DNA from: Monarcha castaneiventris obscurior
Lineage: Eukaryota > Chordata > Aves > Passeriformes > Monarchidae
Reading direction: 5' to 3'
Length of the DNA: 64,000 bases
Assembly: GCA_026261815.1 (NCBI GenBank)
Contig: JAMPIT010000493.1
Location: 7,209,501 to 7,273,500 of the forward strand
Part shown: positions 33,738 to 43,700 of the stretch, one piece after another
Layout of the letters: the number at the start of each line of letters is the position of its first letter
How positions within the stretch are numbered: the stretch's first letter is position 1
Notes under the pieces: generated by a model
What the model saw: the letters and a program-made list of their open reading frames with translations, nothing else
The model's database searches: none
What the model was told of the DNA's origin: nothing
Program-made: the position numbers and the translations under genes

Positions 33738-33995
33738 AATATAGCAATAGGACAAGAGGAAATGGCCTCAAGTTGCACCAGGGAGGGCTTAGATTGGATA
33801 GTAGGAAGAATTTCTTCACCAAAAGGATGCCAAGCCTTGGAACGAGCTGCCCAGGGAAGTGGTTGAGTCACCCTTCCTGAAGGGATTTAAAAGATGTGTT
33901 GCTTAGGGACATGGCTTGTAGTGGACTTAACACTGCTGGGTTAACATTGGACTCTGAAAGGTCTTTTCCACCCTAAGCAATTCTCTGAATCTCAT
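33738..33995 (+). mobile_element. CR1 LINE fragment (3' end)
   Basis: The sequence matches the avian CR1 3' region in the sense direction: gacaagaggaaatggcctca, gaagaatttcttcaccaaaa, gctgcccagggaagtggttg, and the end aggtcttttccaccctaag. It is 5'-truncated, and a short segment before aaaggtct is deleted. It belongs to the same general subfamily as the fragment at 28684, in opposite orientation. Confidence 0.93.
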
Positions 33996-34116
33996 GGAGA
34001 GGAATTGCCTTTGCATTCTGCACAATACAGCTCCACGGGCCTGGTCATTGCAGTGACAAAGCCAGACTCAGAGGCCAGCCTGAGACATCATGTCAGTGCA
34101 AAAGCTTCAGCAACAA

Positions 34117-34352
34117 ACAGGACAAGAGGAAGAGGGCACACACTGAAGCACAGGAGGTTACATTCGAACAGAAGGAAACACTTCTCCAAGCGAGGCGGAC
34201 TGATGCTGGAACAGGTTGTGAAGTCTCCATCCTTGGAGAAATTCAAAAGCCTTTTGGACACAGCCCTGGGCAGCCTTCTTTAGGTGAGCCTGCTTGAGCA
34301 TCGGGTGAGACCAGGTGACCTCACAAGGTTCAGCCTCAGCTATTCTGTGAAA
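34117..34352 (+). mobile_element. Second, older CR1 LINE fragment
   Basis: The segments aagcacaggaggttacattc, gaagtctccatccttggag, attcaaaagccttttggaca and ctcagctattctgtgaa match another CR1 subfamily, sense direction. It is more diverged than its neighbour at 33738. The 120 bases between the two CR1 pieces are not recognisable. Confidence 0.88.
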
Positions 34353-37300
34353 CTCCTTTGCCTCTGAAGTTTTACTGTTTGCTGTGCCTGAAGGACACGG
34401 GGCCAAACCATCCCCTGCACTGAGAGCAGTGGCTGCCTCAGAGGGTGCTCCCTGGGGCTGTGTCTTGCCAGCTCATTTGTGGCAGGGTGCTTCAAACTAG
34501 TGCTGAGTTGGTACAATCACACGAGTTAAAGAATTTAAACTGTATATGAATTCAAGGCAAGGACAGCCTAATATAGAATGTAATGTTTACTGTCTTCGAA
34601 GAAGCTGTAATAAACTTGGACGGGAAGCTTAAGCAAGAGATGGAGCAATCAGCCAGCCTTGCAAATATGTCAGAGGGTCCTTGGAAGCCTGAAACCTGTC
34701 TGTGTTATTGCTGAGCATTGTGGCCATCAATTGAACCCAGATGGTTACAGGAGTTCGATGGCATTGTGCAGTTTGCACTGTCACAACCTTATTGGGACTG
34801 TGAGGACGATGCATCTGGATTGATTGAATCCTTGTCACTCATTTCACAGGGATTGTACCCAAGTTTGAACACATATTTCATAATAGGAAAAGGAAAGCAG
34901 GAGGTATGTGAGGCTCTACTGGTGTAGCTGGGTTTAAAGCCTCATTTCATACTTCCAGGGTGTAGATAGGAGGACTAATACTTTGGCAGCATCTTTAATT
35001 TTAGGAAAGCAGTCCTGCAATCACTGTCTCCTCTCAGCAGTCACTGCAATGCCTCAGTGCCTGTGCACAGTGAGAAATGAGCTCCAAGACTGAGCCTGGT
35101 CCCTTTGAGACTTGCTTGGGCTGAATTCCTTTCTTCTGTCCTTTCATCACTCTGGACCCAACTGAAAGGGTACTTGTGAGCTACCAAATATAGAAAGTGC
35201 ACAGCCTATTTCACAACTGGCACTTGCAAATGCTGGAGTGGATTTCATGGACTGAAGCCCCCCAGGAAGGGAGCATTACAGTAAATAATGTTAGTGCATT
35301 TGTTTAATCCCTGGGGATTGTGGAACGTAGGATTAAAGTAGGCTAAGGGGATTTCCCCATTGACAGCTGCTCCACAGTACACACACTTTTTTTTTTTATG
35401 TAACTTGTTCAGGCCCAAAGAATTGAAACTGCATATGGCACTGTTATTTCCACATCTGGTTACACATATCTGTCTCCCCCAGTAATTGTCTTTAATAGAC
35501 ACAACTGGGGATGAGGTAGTTGTAACTGAGAAGAGACAGAGTTCTGTGTTAGAACAGGAAACCATTATTTCTGAGCTTAATCATAGCTCATTAGTCCTGT
35601 GATTTTCTCCTTTCCCCAATATATGCACACATGCTTTAAATACAAAGGCCCAATTTTTGGTAGGGCATTCCTCTTGTATGGATGATTTGCCAGAGGTTCT
35701 TTGGACAGGCAGAGCCTTGGCCAGTGAGTGGAGACCCAGAGCTTGTCTGAGCAGTGACTGGAGGCTGCAGCTCACTGGTGTTACGTGGCTGCTCTGAGAT
35801 GAACCACCAGGTTCAAGTAAAGATCTCGGAGGAGGGACTGCAATTTTCTATGCATCCTTGATGAACTTGGCTGCTCAGTGTTCCTGCACAGGTACATGGG
35901 GTCAGGCTAGCTCCTTGCAGTACATCATATTTGCACATTTCTGAACTTTTAATCACAAACTTGCTATTCCTACTGTTCTGATTAAAAAAAAAAAAATCTG
36001 ACCCTGGTCTCTGGCATGGATTCATATTCTCAGGTGAAGACCAGTGAATTTCATCCTGTGCAATCAGTGGATTTCAACTATTTCTATCATGACACTGCTC
36101 AAGTTTAATGTCTCTGACAATCCAGTCTCTTTCTCAACAAGGTCAGATGCCGAAATACCAAGCTGTTGGCTACAAGCCATTCTTGCTCACATGCTGCTTA
36201 GTGCCACACACAGGAGTTAACAAATCAATGGATCTACTGCCAGAGAAAGGTACTGCATAAGCACAGGCAGGATTGAGAAAGACAGTGTCAGATTAATGCA
36301 TGTATTCAACTGGACCGAGCAGCGTCCACAGGGTCCGTGTCCCACTCAGCAGCAGGCAGGGCAGCCTCCCACTCACAGAAGATCCCTCCTGACTTAGGGA
36401 GTTTCACACCAGGCTTCCACTTTGTGAACACCTCTAAAGAAGCTACTCCATCTGGTTTGTGGCTCTTGTGAAAATTTTTCTTTTTTTCCAAAGAGGGCTA
36501 TTTCCAGAAGTGATAGAATCTGTTGTTCCATAGTTGTTCTTCTGGGCTATTGCTGGTCAAATGTTATTAATATATTAGCCTTTTGGCTGCTAAACAGCTT
36601 GAAACAAACGGGTTATGTTTATTTTCAGAATTGTGTAAGTTGTGATGCTTTACAACTTGATATGCTTGTGATTACATCTGAGCTGTATGCAGAGCTAATC
36701 CTCTTCCCAGCTCCCATCCAGGCAGGGGGTGTACTCATGCATTCCCTGTGCATGGATTCTGCACACCATGAAGGGCAGCCAGCAGGTATTTGTGAGAGGA
36801 GATGAAGTCCTGAGACCTGACCTTCTCAGGTACGGAAGTACCTCCTGCCAAGTGAAGACTTGCCTGAAATATGCCTTATCCAGGGCTGCCAGGGGCATCA
36901 CTGGGAGTGGGAATGGGTTACCAGCAGCTGAGCACGTCCCGTGGGATCTGGCTCCCTGCAGAGGAGCTCCTGCTGGGCAAAAATGTTGTGTGAAAGTCTT
37001 GCTCTGCTCTCATGAAAATTAAGAGGCGCTTCACATCAGTACCAGTGGGGGCCAGGTCAAGACAAGAGGCAACATGTTTTGAGGCTGCTGAAAATAGCAA
37101 ATTAAGCAGTTGTTCAGGACATCAGAGAAGCAATGTGCCATCAGCTCAGTTAGGGAGGAACTCTATTCCCTGGTTCATGCTCTTCCTTCCAAACACATAG
37201 GTACATTATTTGCTGTGGATTTGTTGTTTTTGGAATTGTTCTGTGGGGTTTTGAGCAGCTACTTGATAGAGACAGAACAAAAAAAGTATTATTTAAAAAA

Positions 37301-37960
37301 AGAAAAAAATGGGAGTATGAGATTGGCAGATGTAACTTGCATCCTGTAAGAGTAGCAGTGTCTTATTTCCTAAAAGCTGTTGAGACCATTTCTTGTTCAA
37401 CCTAAGTGATTTCTACAGCATCTATTCCCTTCACCAGAGAAAAGGTTGGTGTCTTTTACAGCTTTTTGGGAAGTCTTAATTTCTACCAGTACTCTCTGGG
37501 CATCATCTCTGCAGAACCATTCCAGATGGTCACAAAATCCTTCATTTCTCAACCTTCTGCCAGAATGGCTTATTTTCAAAAGGCTCATAGAGCTCTGTCC
37601 CTCTTCCAACCTTTATGCCCATGGTCCATGATTCACTTTGCATTCTACTATCAGTTTTAAACAACATGTTCCTTGGCTCTACATATTCATCAGGCTTCTA
37701 GCCAAGGAACACGTTCTTCTGTGCAGAGGATGGCTTCACAGTGTTGATCGAGAGCAGTTCCATGGCAGATGAGTTCAAGTTCTGTCTCTGGCATTCTCTC
37801 CACATAGGCCAGGTAGAGTCACTTGCCACATCCATAACAATGCAAATATGGGGCTGCCTTGTCTTCAGTATAGATACAGGAAAAAAATGTGGTGTAGATG
37901 ACAGAGAGGTGCATTGGGTGCTGAACCCAAAGATTTAAAAGATCTGGCCCTTAGCTTTGA
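34353..37960. other. Intergenic, no feature seen
   Basis: No gene, RNA or clear repeat was recognised. A 12-base A run lies near 35985 and a 10-base T run near 35388. Confidence 0.55.
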
Positions 37961-37965
37961 TTTTT

Positions 37966-38190
37966 TCATGCATGAGCACACAATTATATAATGCATGAAC
38001 ACAAAATTACCACATACGTGAAGGCACAATTATGTCATGCATGGACGCACAATTATCTCCTGCATGAGCACACAATTATTCAATGCATGAACGCACAATT
38101 ACCTCATGCATGAGCACGTAATTATGACACGCATGAGTGCACAATTACATCACACATGAGCACACAATTACATAATGCATGAGCACAGAA
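37966..38190. repeat. AT-rich minisatellite, exact 23-bp period, ten copies
   Basis: The marker catga(g/a)c(a/g)c starts at 37971, 37994, 38017, 38040, 38063, 38086, 38109, 38132, 38155 and 38178. Each unit has catgagcacacaattat-type sequence followed by a variable 5-6 bases. Point changes have accumulated, but no indel has broken the register. Units carry atgcat and caatta, the latter a homeodomain-type core (TAATTG on the other strand). Confidence 0.95.
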
Positions 38191-38468
38191 GTCTTCCCAA
38201 AAGAAGCTAAAAACTTTTCAGGTCCTTGTGGCATTTTCTTAAAACAACTGAGTGTATTGTAATGAAATTACACAACCTGTCTATGCCTGGTACAGCTGTG
38301 CTTTGTGCCCAGGTTTTCTCAGCCATACAGGTGTACTCACCCAGCTTTAGTGGAGATGTAAATGAAGAGACTTGGGACACATGGAAGGGGTAGACTATGT
38401 CCTACTGTGATACAGACAAGGTGTCCATGTCCACTTCAAGATGTTCAGGGGAAGACTGGACATATATA

Positions 38469-38632
38469 GGGAGCAGTGCAGGGTGCTGTGCACGGTGATG
38501 TGCGGGGAGACGTGCGAGGAGCGTGCGGGGAACAGTGAAGGGAGACGCGCAGGGAAACGTGTGGGGAGATACGCAGAGAGCAGTGCAAGGAGATGTGCGG
38601 GGAAAGACGCAGAGAGCAGCGTAGGGAGATGC
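38469..38632. repeat. Degenerate 12-bp purine-rich repeat
   Basis: The segment can be cut into consecutive 11-12 base units of the form ga(t/c)gtgcgggga, gcagtgcaagga, gacgcgcaggga and so on, about 12-13 of them. It lies on the left shoulder of the CpG island. Confidence 0.75.
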
Positions 38633-40103
38633 CGGCTGCGGGCATCCTCGGTGCGTGCGGGGTAAGGAGCGGCCGTCGCCGCCGGGCGATGCCGGGGTGG
38701 CCTCCGGGGTTTGGCGGCGGGGTTTGGCCGCGGGGTTTGTCTGTCCCCCCGTCCCGGCTCGACCCTGGCTCGGCTCGGCGCGGCTCGGCTCGGCGCAGCG
38801 CCGGGAGCGGCCGGCAGGGGACGCGCCGCCCCCTCGGAGCGCGGGGCTGCCCCGGCGGGAGGAGCGCGGTGAGGGCGGGAGCGGCGGGGGCTGCGCGGGG
38901 CTGCGCGGGGCTGCGCGGGGTGCGGCGGCCGCTCCGGACCGCGGACGGCACTGCGTGCCCCGTGCGGGGCCGGCCGCGCCGGCGGGGCGCCGCGGAGGGC
39001 AGCGGGCGGGGGGGGCAGCCCGGGAGAGCTGCCGGAGCCGCCGGGTCGGGCTGCGGCGGGAGCTGCCCGGCGCAGGGGTGGGGACTGGCCGCTTCCTTAA
39101 ACGGCGCGGGAGCGGCGGAGCGAGCCCGCACCGCCCCGGTGCGCCGGGCCGCGCCGACCCTCCCGGGACACGGCCGCAACACGTGGAGAGAACTTTTGAG
39201 GGACGCGTGTCTGCGCCGGACGGGAGCCCCGCCGCCCGGGACCGCAACGCTGCACGGAGCAGCTCGTCTCTCTCCGGTTTGCTGGCTTTGGGTGTTGGAT
39301 TTTGGCTTTTTTTTTTAAAATTAATGTTTTTTTTCTTCTGCTTTTGGGTGGTTTTGGTGTTTTTCCCCTCTTTTCCCTACTTCTCTGGTGCTCTTGTGTC
39401 GAGATACTTCAATCTCGCTGGGGCAAACGCAGCGTTTGAAAAGCCGAGAGAAATGTTGCAACGTCCCTTGTGGCAACGCATTTTATTTATTTATTTATAT
39501 TTTCGCCTTTTGCAAGGGCAAGGAGGAAGGGTAGAAGAAAACCCACCCAGATCAATACTGGCTTAAATACCCATCTGCGATCCGCTGGGCTGCGGGAGGC
39601 AGGAGAGGGAAGCGCGGCCGCCTGCCCGCCCGCTTGGCTGCGGCTCAGCCCGAGCCCTTCCCGTGCGGAATCCCGAGGAGCCGCGGCTCTGGGCGAGGAG
39701 GCGGCCGCGGGGGCCCGCGATCCCCTTTCCTGTGCCTCCCCCCCACCGTACTTAGAGCAGGTAACCGAGGGGCTCGGAATTTTCTGTCCGTTTGGTGTTT
39801 TCGCTGCCGCCTCGCCGCGCACGAAGTTCCCGCAGGAGCGGGAGCGGGATCGGCCGTGTCGAGTCACGATGGGCGTCGGGGCCCGGCCCGAGGTGCGGGG
39901 CTAGCTCCTGGAGCCGGAGCCGAGACAGCTCTCAAGTTCGGGGAGTGGGCAGCGCGGATCGCTGCCTGCTCCGGCCGGGGGAATGCTCCTGCTCCGGCGG
40001 GGTCCCCAGTGGCCCCAGGGTGGGGGCTCTGCGCCGGCGGTGGGCACCGGCCAGAAAAAGGGGTTCAGTTAAAGATAGCGGTGAGCAGTGGTCGCCTGCG
40101 CCT

Positions 40104-40192
40104 GATGGGCGAGCTGAGGGCTGGGTCTTTGCGGGCGAGATGAGAGGTTCGTGTCTTCAACTGGCCTACAAAGTCCCAGTTCTCGGCTCCCG
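40104..40192 (+). ncRNA. MIR193A: microRNA precursor mir-193a
   Basis: The 3p arm at 40159-40180 is identical to vertebrate miR-193a-3p (starts AACTGGCCTACAAAG), and the 5p arm at 40122-40143 is identical to miR-193a-5p (starts TGGGTCTTTGCGGG). The two arms pair to form a hairpin, extended at the base by gagctgaggg against the tctcggctcc side, with a loop around 40144-40158. The sequence around both arms also matches the human precursor closely. miR-193a-3p is a known regulator of proliferation genes and, with miR-365, of brown-fat and muscle programmes in mammals. It shares strand and order with RAB11FIP4 and mir-365b. Confidence 0.98.
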
Positions 40193-40431
40193 GGACCTGC
40201 CGGGCGCTCAGCGGGCGAAGACGGGGCGCTGGCGCTGGCGCTGCCCGGGGTGGCTCGGGCGGGTTTTGGGCACGGCGCTCGGGCCGTCCTCGGGGGCCGC
40301 GGGCAGTGGACGGAGCTGGTTCTCCGCGACCCGTAAGTGCACTTTGTTGTTCTTCCACCTCGGAAAGGGCCTTAAATGTGCGCGTCCTAGCGGTGCTGGC
40401 GGCCATCCCCGCGGCTCCGCGGCGGCCCGCA

Positions 40432-40545
40432 CCGGCTCTGCCCGGCCCGGCTCTGCCCGGCCCGGCTCTGCCCGGCCCGGCTCTGCCCGGCCCGGCTCTG
40501 CCCGGCCCGGCTCTGCCCGGCCCGGCTCTGCCCGGCCCTGCCGTG
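40432..40545. repeat. Minisatellite, 15-bp unit, seven copies, beside mir-193a
   Basis: The unit ccggctctgcccggc starts at 40432 and every 15 bases to 40522, with perfect identity, then a partial copy. It begins about 240 bases after the mir-193a hairpin. Because 15 is divisible by three it keeps frames open as ALPGP-type peptides on one strand and GQSRA-type peptides on the other. Neither is evidence of coding. Confidence 0.97.
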
Positions 40546-40639
40546 GCGGGGAGCGAGCGCTCGGTTTCGCTCCCGCAAGACCATGTGCATTCTTCCCTCC
40601 GCTTTCACTTTCAGAAAACACATCTGTTTTCTTTTTCCT

Positions 40640-40722
40640 TTCCCTGTTTTTATTGTTGTTGTTGTTGTTTGGTTGGGTTTTTTGGTTTTTGTTTTGGTTT
40701 GGGTTTTTTTTTTTTTTTAGTA
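40640..40722. repeat. T/G-rich low-complexity tract
   Basis: Tandem ttg units (gttgttgttgttgttg) followed by T runs with G, ending in 15 T. It is simple sequence bordering the CpG island. Confidence 0.85.
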
Positions 40723-43700
40723 AATCTAGTCACATTTGCGGAGCGGCCGGGCTCCCGGGAATTCTCCTCTTACTCACCTAAGCGTTTTTGCCACCCAGCA
40801 TCCCGGAGTTCCTTATTATTTGTCGGATTTCGATTCGGCACACTGCACGTCTGCAGACACTGGTTTGTGCTCCTTCTTTGGGCACGGTGTATATACAACT
40901 CCGGGTGTGTATATTACTCTTGGCTTGTATAGCGTCGTATTTATAACTTCTGTGCCCTTCTGTGTTATGTTACATTACATTTTAAGTTCTTAGAATTATT
41001 TTGAGGGTCCTCATTATTTTTTGATTTATGTAGAGGTGTTTTTACTTCTCTCTTGTAAAAAGTCAATGATATTGACCTCCAGCAAAGAAAAAGGCCAAGT
41101 GGCAATAGTATTCTCATGGCTAAGATCTGTAAAAGCAAATGGAAAATTAAAATCTTCATGTGTGTTTTTTTGACCCACTTAGAATTTCATTTTCTCTCTG
41201 ATGTAGCATTGCAGGAGTCTACATTCTGTATATGTGTACACAGACTCACACAACTTTTATGCTCCGTTCCCATGAAAATTTTACGAACAAACTCAGTTTT
41301 CAGTGTAATTTTCTATAGCAGTTGCCCATGAAAAAATAACAATGTTAATGCTTTCACAATGAGGAGACATTTGCAAATGCTGTTACAGACCTCTGCGTAT
41401 TTTTTTCTGCTTCAGCCCTTTATATCCAAAAATTTGTGTGCAGCACACTAACGTGTATTAATAGCTATTGCTCTGACACATGTCAGGACATATAGACCTT
41501 GACAGATCAGAATTATTTGCTATGTGTGGTCCCTCAGGTGCTTCTTTCGACTTGGGGGACAGTGGACACAGTCAGGTCTTACTTGGGCCTGTCTTCATGA
41601 ACCGATTCTGGTTGGGAGCTCTCTTTGAAATCAAAATTTCAAGGAAAACTTTTTGCATGTTTCTTTTCCCTATATGCCTGTTTTTCCAAAGAACTCAGTC
41701 TAATGGCTGCAAAAAGGAAAACAATGTGAAAGTAAGGAGTAAATGCAAAGATACTGTTACCCATTTAGGAGAGAACCCCTCGGAGCCCACTCTGCCTGTC
41801 TGTTTGCAGCCCTCTTCTCCCTGCAGATTCATAGCCCTTAACAAAATTAATCTGCAGTGAAATCACAGAAATCTGATTCTAATCATCCTCCCTGAAACAA
41901 GTCGGCGCTACAAGAAGACGAGCATAGTGTAAAAAATACTTGAGGCACGCAGAGCCAAATCATTAACATTAAAACCTGATGGTGTGAAAGGGGGGACGGG
42001 AAGCAGATTCCTGTACCTCCTTAGCCCGCTCCTTCCAACTTGTGCAACTTCTGAGGCATCTCTGGCAAGCAGTGATTTTTGTGGAGGTTGGTTGTGTTGC
42101 TGGTCGGGCTCCTGGACTTGCTGGTGGGCTGAAGTTTTCCCTTTCATAGGAGAGTTTCTTAACTGTGCTGTGCTTTGTAAAGCTGGGTAAACAGCTGAGT
42201 TTAGCTTTTGTCAGGTTTAACGTAATCTGGATTCTTTTTTTTTCGAGCAACAGTTGGTTTCTTCCTGCCTTTAAGTAGCTCTGGCAAGTTTGGCCCCCTA
42301 AAACCTATTTTGGAGCACTATATAGCATAATTTGAGTTACTTCCTTTTCATTTGAGTGCACCAGTCAAGATCCAGTGGAAGCCTGGCTTCTGTAGAGAGC
42401 GAGTGCTCAGCATTTTATGATCATTAGGGTTTGTTAAATGTGTACCTTTGAGCTTCCAACTCCCTAGTCACTTTTAGATTTTTTTTTTTTCTTAATGGCA
42501 TTTGCCAAGGTGAAAGGACACATTTTTAAAGCAATATTCATCTGTTTGCACTAGTGTGGATATAGTTGTCTATAGCTTCTAGAATTCTGTTGACAGACTG
42601 GCTGGTACTAGGAATGTGGGTTTTTCTCCATTCATCTACATTATTAGGATTATTTAGATCGTAGCCACCCACACTGCATTGACAGGCACTTTCCAACTTC
42701 TGTCTGTGCCCCAAAGAACATACAGTACAATGCAGATGTACTTCTCAGCATCTGGTTTACACTGTGGAGTTTAAACATTCTCTCTGAATTAAAGTTCAGG
42801 CTGGAAAGGAACATTCCCTCATGCCCCAAATGACTTTTTGTGGGTCAAATTACAAAGTAAAAATATTTTATTTTTAAATAATATTGCTCTGAAGGCTGGG
42901 TTGGGGGTAGACCATGGTTTAGCACTTTCCAAGTGCTAAAGAAGATGGTTCAAGCTTCTGCTGCAAGTTGTGGACAAGCTCTTAAATTATTGTTTTAGCT
43001 CTGAGGCTTTCATAATGCTCTGTGCTCTCTGGGATGCAGATTCAATTATTCCCCCCTCCCTGGTTAATAATGGGGCTTTGTTTTATTTTCACTTATAAAC
43101 TTTCTGCCTCTCTTGCTAATCTTTCTGTGTGTACAAATATGCTTTCTTTGTCACTCAGACTTGGCAATACTTAGGCCACACTAAACTAGTTTTGGGCAGT
43201 ACAGCAAGGCTTTCTATTTATCAGGGCCTTTCTGGGGAAGTTTATTACACTGTAGGAGTGACATTTTCAGCCTTCTGAAAGAGTCGGTAAATATTTGGCA
43301 GGTTTTACTCCTTCAGAAAAAAAAAAAAGGCCATATTTTATCTGTGATAAGGCCTGAAAGAAAACTATCTAGGCATTAAGGCTTGAGTTGTTGGGCAGAA
43401 GGGTGGGGTTCATGCAGGATATTCTTTGAATTGCCCTGAGTGAAGTCAAATGTTTGCCTGCAGTTTAAGAACCACTGTTCCTCTATGTTTGCAAATAGAG
43501 ACTTTCGAGCCAGGGCTGTATTTTAAGTTGCAGGAGGGCACAGAGCAGAGCAAGTCTGTGGTGTCTGGGTTGCAGATACATGTAATCAGGGGTTAGGCTG
43601 GAGTCAGATTGTGCCTGGGGTCTGCTCTGTTGTTCAGTACAGACCTTTCACAGAATCCTGGACATGCTTGTGTTAGAGCCTTGCACCTTAGAGAGGACTG

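Larger units (their letters stand above)
38600..40580 (+). promoter_or_regulatory. CpG island, likely promoter of the miR-193a/365b primary transcript
   Basis: Nearly 2 kb of GC- and CpG-rich DNA with short direct repeats (ggctcggcgc near 38765; ctgcgcgggg four times at 38888-38930), interrupted by an AT stretch at 39300-39530. The mir-193a hairpin lies inside its right half. In mammals the miR-193a locus also sits in a CpG island that serves as its methylation-sensitive promoter. No coding exon is recognisable. Long ORFs on both strands are typical CpG-island artefacts. Confidence 0.65.

Noticed and set aside
28684..34352. A single long LINE split by the LTR
   Set aside because: The CR1 pieces are in opposite orientations and each is a separate 3' end, so they are independent insertions.
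37966..38190. Possible CRISPR-like array from the regular 23-bp spacing
   Set aside because: The repeat is an ordinary tandem array without distinct unique spacers, in a vertebrate genome with no cas genes.
38827..38850. An additional CTCF-like site in the miRNA CpG island (ccgccccctcggag)
   Set aside because: It shares the CCCCCT core but lacks the flanking GG-GGC bases, so it is too weak to report as a site.
38402..40932. Overlapping ORFs of 200-330 codons on both strands in the CpG island
   Set aside because: They overlap in all frames, span the mir-193a hairpin and the 15-bp repeat, and have Arg/Gly/Ala/Pro composition expected from CpG-rich sequence.
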